A stretch of DNA of 64,000 nt, taken from positions 124,001-188,000 of the forward strand of contig NZ_JABWRP020000003.1 of the NCBI RefSeq assembly GCF_014269035.2, given 5' to 3'. The translations under genes and the position numbers were made by a program. The notes beneath the pieces are model-generated. The model was not told the origin of the DNA and did no database searches. It was given only the letters and a program-made list of their open reading frames with translations. Source of the DNA: Pseudomonas vlassakiae. Lineage in GTDB: Bacteria > Pseudomonadota > Gammaproteobacteria > Pseudomonadales > Pseudomonadaceae. Below, piece by piece: positions 61,814 through 64,000 of the stretch (within the stretch, counting starts at the first letter, position 1; each line of letters starts with the position of its first letter).

Positions 61814-62701
61814 TCACCACCGCCACTGGCTGCTGGCTACCGCATCGTGGGCATGCAGGCTCTCTGCATGTTCCACGCGCAGCTTGAAGGCCGTCGCCCA
61901 TTCCAACTGCTGCAGCGACTGGTGCAGTCGCCGAGCGGCGTCTTCACAGAACATGAGGTTCTGCCCGTTGGCCAAGGCGAACGCTTGTTCGTCTGCACGC
62001 TTTACCGCAGTTTGCACAGCCGTACCCAGGCTAGCCTCAATCCGGTCTATCAATTCAGTGATGGGCAGCAACGCCAGTTTGTCTTGCAGGCGCACGCTGA
62101 CGATCGCCTGGCTACGCTGGCTATGGGGTGTCGCGACGATGCCTTGGCTGGTGCCCAACCATTCCAGTACCGCGCTGCGCTCGAGGTGCTGCCCGGCGAA
62201 GTCAGCCTCGAACTGCTGTTGAATCAGTTGCCTTGCAAGGGCTGCCGAGCAGGGGCACGTTGAGGAATAAGGCACACGAACGGATAGTTCCACGTGGAAC
62301 ATTTCATCTGCAATCTTCGCTTCGAGGCTGACTGCGTAGCGCTTCCAACCCGCCAATGGGCTGACCAAGGCGGGCCTCTTGAGCATGTGCTGGAAATCCA
62401 GGCTGAGATAAGCCGCGTGGGAAAGTCCCTCGTGACTGGTGAGAAAGTCTGCGAGAAGACGGCGAATGGCCAAGGGCGTCAATGGCTGCGCTTCGAGCGA
62501 TTCCAGTGCCAGGTATAGGCGAGACATATGGATGCCTCGGGCATTGCCATCCACCAGGCTGACACCCGCATCGGCCTTGGCCGGCACCTGACGACCGTCT
62601 AACTGGATAGGTACGGCGATACCGTGCATGCCGACCCAATCAAGCGGGGTGGCGTGTGCTTGGGGCTGGGAGGCAATGTCCGGGAGCATCAGGCTAGTCA
62701 T
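61814..62701 (-). CDS. folE2: GTP cyclohydrolase FolE2
   Basis: A 295-residue type IB GTP cyclohydrolase that opens the folate pathway (GTP to dihydroneopterin triphosphate) without needing zinc. VSVRVPYSSTCPCSAALARQL with the active-site cysteine and the N-terminal DWVGMHGIAVPI are typical. In many proteobacteria it replaces zinc-dependent FolE when Zur is relieved; the Zur-like site at 63151-63173 and the COG0523 GTPase nearby fit this. A parS-type site is embedded in its coding sequence. Confidence 0.92.
   Translation of the reverse strand: MTSLMLPDIASQPQAHATPLDWVGMHGIAVPIQLDGRQVPAKADAGVSLVDGNARGIHMSRLYLALESLEAQPLTPLAIRRLLADFLTSHEGLSHAAYLSLDFQHMLKRPALVSPLAGWKRYAVSLEAKIADEMFHVELSVRVPYSSTCPCSAALARQLIQQQFEADFAGQHLERSAVLEWLGTSQGIVATPHSQRSQAIVSVRLQDKLALLPITELIDRIEASLGTAVQTAVKRADEQAFALANGQNLMFCEDAARRLHQSLQQLEWATAFKLRVEHAESLHAHDAVASSQWRW
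62286..62301. promoter_or_regulatory. parS: parS-type site inside folE2 (15/16)
   Basis: AGTTCCACGTGGAACA has one difference, at the first base, from the perfect parS and keeps the palindromic core. It lies 40 kb from oriC on the other arm from the recF pair. Confidence 0.85.
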
Positions 62702-62722
62702 GGGGTTTTACCAGAATTAGGG

Positions 62723-63103
62723 TCAGCGACATCCGCCGACCAGGCTGCAATGCAGATTGAAACGCTGGCCGCTGGAGCTGGACACGCGATTCAACGTGGT
62801 CCAGCCAACCCGTCGGCTGTAGCCGAACCAGGCTTCGCCATCGCTGGCCAAACCGGTAAACAACGTCAGTGCGCCATAGCGGCTGTTGGTCTGCGACCAG
62901 AGACGACGTGTCGTCGTGTCGAAGCCGCGCAGGTAGAAATGGCTGCCTTCAGTGCGCACGCTGTAGTAACTGCCATTGCCGTCCTGGCAGGCGAGCAGCG
63001 TTGCGCTTCGGGTGCACAGCGCCAGCGAACTACCTGAGGCCAATGCCAGGGCGGGCACAGGCGTCAGGAGCAGCAGCAACAGGGCCGCAGGTGGCAGTTT
63101 CAT
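62723..63103 (-). CDS. Small secreted hypothetical protein of the zinc-economy group
   Basis: A 126-residue protein with a cleavable signal peptide (KLPPAALLLLLLTPVPALALA) and four cysteines in the mature part, probably two disulphides. GGAG lies at good distance from the ATG at 63103, while the ATG at 63109 is too close. It lies between folE2 and the Zur-like site on the same strand as folE2, so it is probably zinc-regulated with it. No family is recognised. Confidence 0.72.
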   Translation of the reverse strand: MKLPPAALLLLLLTPVPALALASGSSLALCTRSATLLACQDGNGSYYSVRTEGSHFYLRGFDTTTRRLWSQTNSRYGALTLFTGLASDGEAWFGYSRRVGWTTLNRVSSSSGQRFNLHCSLVGGCR

Positions 63104-63150
63104 TTCCATCTCCGGAATACGTTTGCGACGAGTATGGCTTGGCGAAATTG

Positions 63151-63173
63151 TATTGTTACTTTATAACATTATG
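63151..63173. promoter_or_regulatory. Zur-box-like palindrome
   Basis: The centre TGTTAC-TTTATAACA (63154-63168) is an imperfect inverted repeat matching the Zur consensus TGTTA...TAACA and lies between the divergent folE2-side and COG0523 GTPase genes. A single site could repress both directions when zinc is ample. Confidence 0.82.
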
Positions 63174-63215
63174 CAATGCATCGTTTCGAGTGCGTCCGCC
63201 TGAAGAGGGTTCACC

Positions 63216-64000
63216 ATGTCCAACCGCCTCCCTGTCACCGTGCTGTCCGGCTTCCTGGGTGCCGGCAAGAGCACCTTGCTCAACCATGTACTGCGTAACC
63301 GCGACAATCTTCGGGTCGCGGTCATCGTCAACGACATGAGTGAGATCAACATCGACGCCAGCGAAGTGCAGCGCAACGTCAGCCTCAACCGCGCGGAAGA
63401 AAAACTGGTTGAAATGAGCAACGGCTGCATCTGCTGCACCTTGCGTGAAGACCTGTTGGAGGAGGTCGCGCGACTGGCCGAGGAAGGCCGTTTTGACTAT
63501 CTGCTGATCGAGTCCACCGGTATCTCGGAGCCGCTGCCGGTTGCCGAGACCTTCACCTTCCGCGATGAGCAAGGCCGTAGCCTGTCCGACATGGCGCGCC
63601 TGGATACCATGGTCACCGTGGTCGATGGCCTGAACTTCATGCGCGATTACCAGCAAGCCGACAGCCTGGCCAGCCGCGGCGAGACGCTGGGTGAAGACGA
63701 TGAGCGCTCCATCAGCGACCTGTTGATCGAACAGGTCGAGTTCGCCGACGTGCTGCTGCTGAGCAAGATCGACCTGATCAGCCAGCACGAGCGCGAAGAA
63801 CTCACCGCCATTCTGCGAAGCCTCAATGCCCGCGCGCAGATCGTGCCGATGGTCATGGGCCAAGTGCCGCTGGCGCGGATTCTCGATACCGGGCTATTCG
63901 ACTTCGACCTGGCAGCGCAGGCACCAGGCTGGCTGCAAGAACTGCGCGGCGAGCACATACCGGAAACCGAGGAGTACGGTATCGCGGCGAGTACCTGGGA
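63216..64000 (+). CDS. zigA: COG0523/CobW-type zinc-chaperone GTPase (partial)
   Basis: About 261 residues are visible before the window ends; no stop is reached. P-loop GFLGAGKST is at residues 12-20, the metal-binding GCICC at 70-74, and [11 protein letters not shown] and LLLSKIDL follow. This is the G3E GTPase group involved in zinc supply under shortage (ZigA/YeiR-like). The ATG at 63216 follows GAAGAGGG. It is divergent from folE2 across a Zur-like box. The exact symbol within the group is a best guess. Confidence 0.88.
   Translation, partial: MSNRLPVTVLSGFLGAGKSTLLNHVLRNRDNLRVAVIVNDMSEINIDASEVQRNVSLNRAEEKLVEMSNGCICCTLREDLLEEVARLAEEGRFDYLLIESTGISEPLPVAETFTFRDEQGRSLSDMARLDTMVTVVDGLNFMRDYQQADSLASRGETLGEDDERSISDLLIEQVEFADVLLLSKIDLISQHEREELTAILRSLNARAQIVPMVMGQVPLARILDTGLFDFDLAAQAPGWLQELRGEHIPETEEYGIAASTW

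Overview
The window looks like the origin region of a fluorescent Pseudomonas of the P. putida type. The evidence is the high G+C, the gene order rpmH-rnpA-yidD-yidC-mnmE-mnmG-rsmG-parA-parB-atpIBEFHAGDC-glmU-glmR-glmS on one arm with dnaA-dnaN-recF-gyrB on the other, oriC between dnaA and rpmH, parS-type sites, a 466-residue LPD-3-like dehydrogenase, a 394-residue cyclopropane synthase, and a P. putida-type REP element. No rRNA, tRNA or CRISPR array was seen.

Layout. (1) 1-1384: an SDR oxidoreductase followed by the start of an NCS1-type permease, both on the minus strand; the permease runs off the left edge. (2) About 1400-15850: an accessory island that replaces the usual genes downstream of gyrB. 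Its right side is a complete Tn7-like transposition set on the minus strand (tnsA, tnsB, tnsC, tniQ), followed by an MvaT/H-NS-like silencer. The rest reads as cargo: a HEPN-type protein, a RES-domain protein with zinc ribbon, a lipoprotein, a three-gene module (TIGR04255-like protein, membrane/HTH protein, protein with a THDCDL motif) and a small orphan gene with its own hairpin and terminator. A perfect 63-bp palindrome lies between the convergent HEPN and RES genes. (3) 15963-22189: gyrB, recF, dnaN and dnaA, transcribed away from oriC. (4) 22190-31488: oriC, then rpmH to parB. A second cluster of DnaA-box-like sites lies in front of mnmG. (5) 31500-43028: the ATP synthase operon, whose promoter holds a perfect palindrome in its spacer, then glmU-glmR-glmS. 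The attTn7 position after glmS appears unoccupied. (6) 43170-51141: a MFS/hydrolase pair divergent from a MarR gene, a LysR gene, and a tight operon of 2OG-dioxygenase, AMP-forming ligase, thermostable-hemolysin-family protein and Bcr/CflA exporter that looks like a small-molecule pathway. (7) 51471-61810: GT39-like membrane glycosyltransferase, DoxX, TcuC-like transporter with a binding protein and LysR, LPD-3, cyclopropane synthase, cardiolipin synthase and a DUF3617 protein. (8) 61814-64000: a zinc-economy group (folE2, a small secreted protein, COG0523 GTPase) around a Zur-box-like palindrome.

Functionally, the core couples initiation (dnaA, oriC), the replication clamp and gyrase, origin segregation (parAB with parS inside recF), membrane protein insertion, ATP synthesis and cell-wall precursor synthesis. 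The most novel material is the island and the dioxygenase-ligase-hemolysin-like operon. Family names rest on recognition of motifs by eye; no database search was run.
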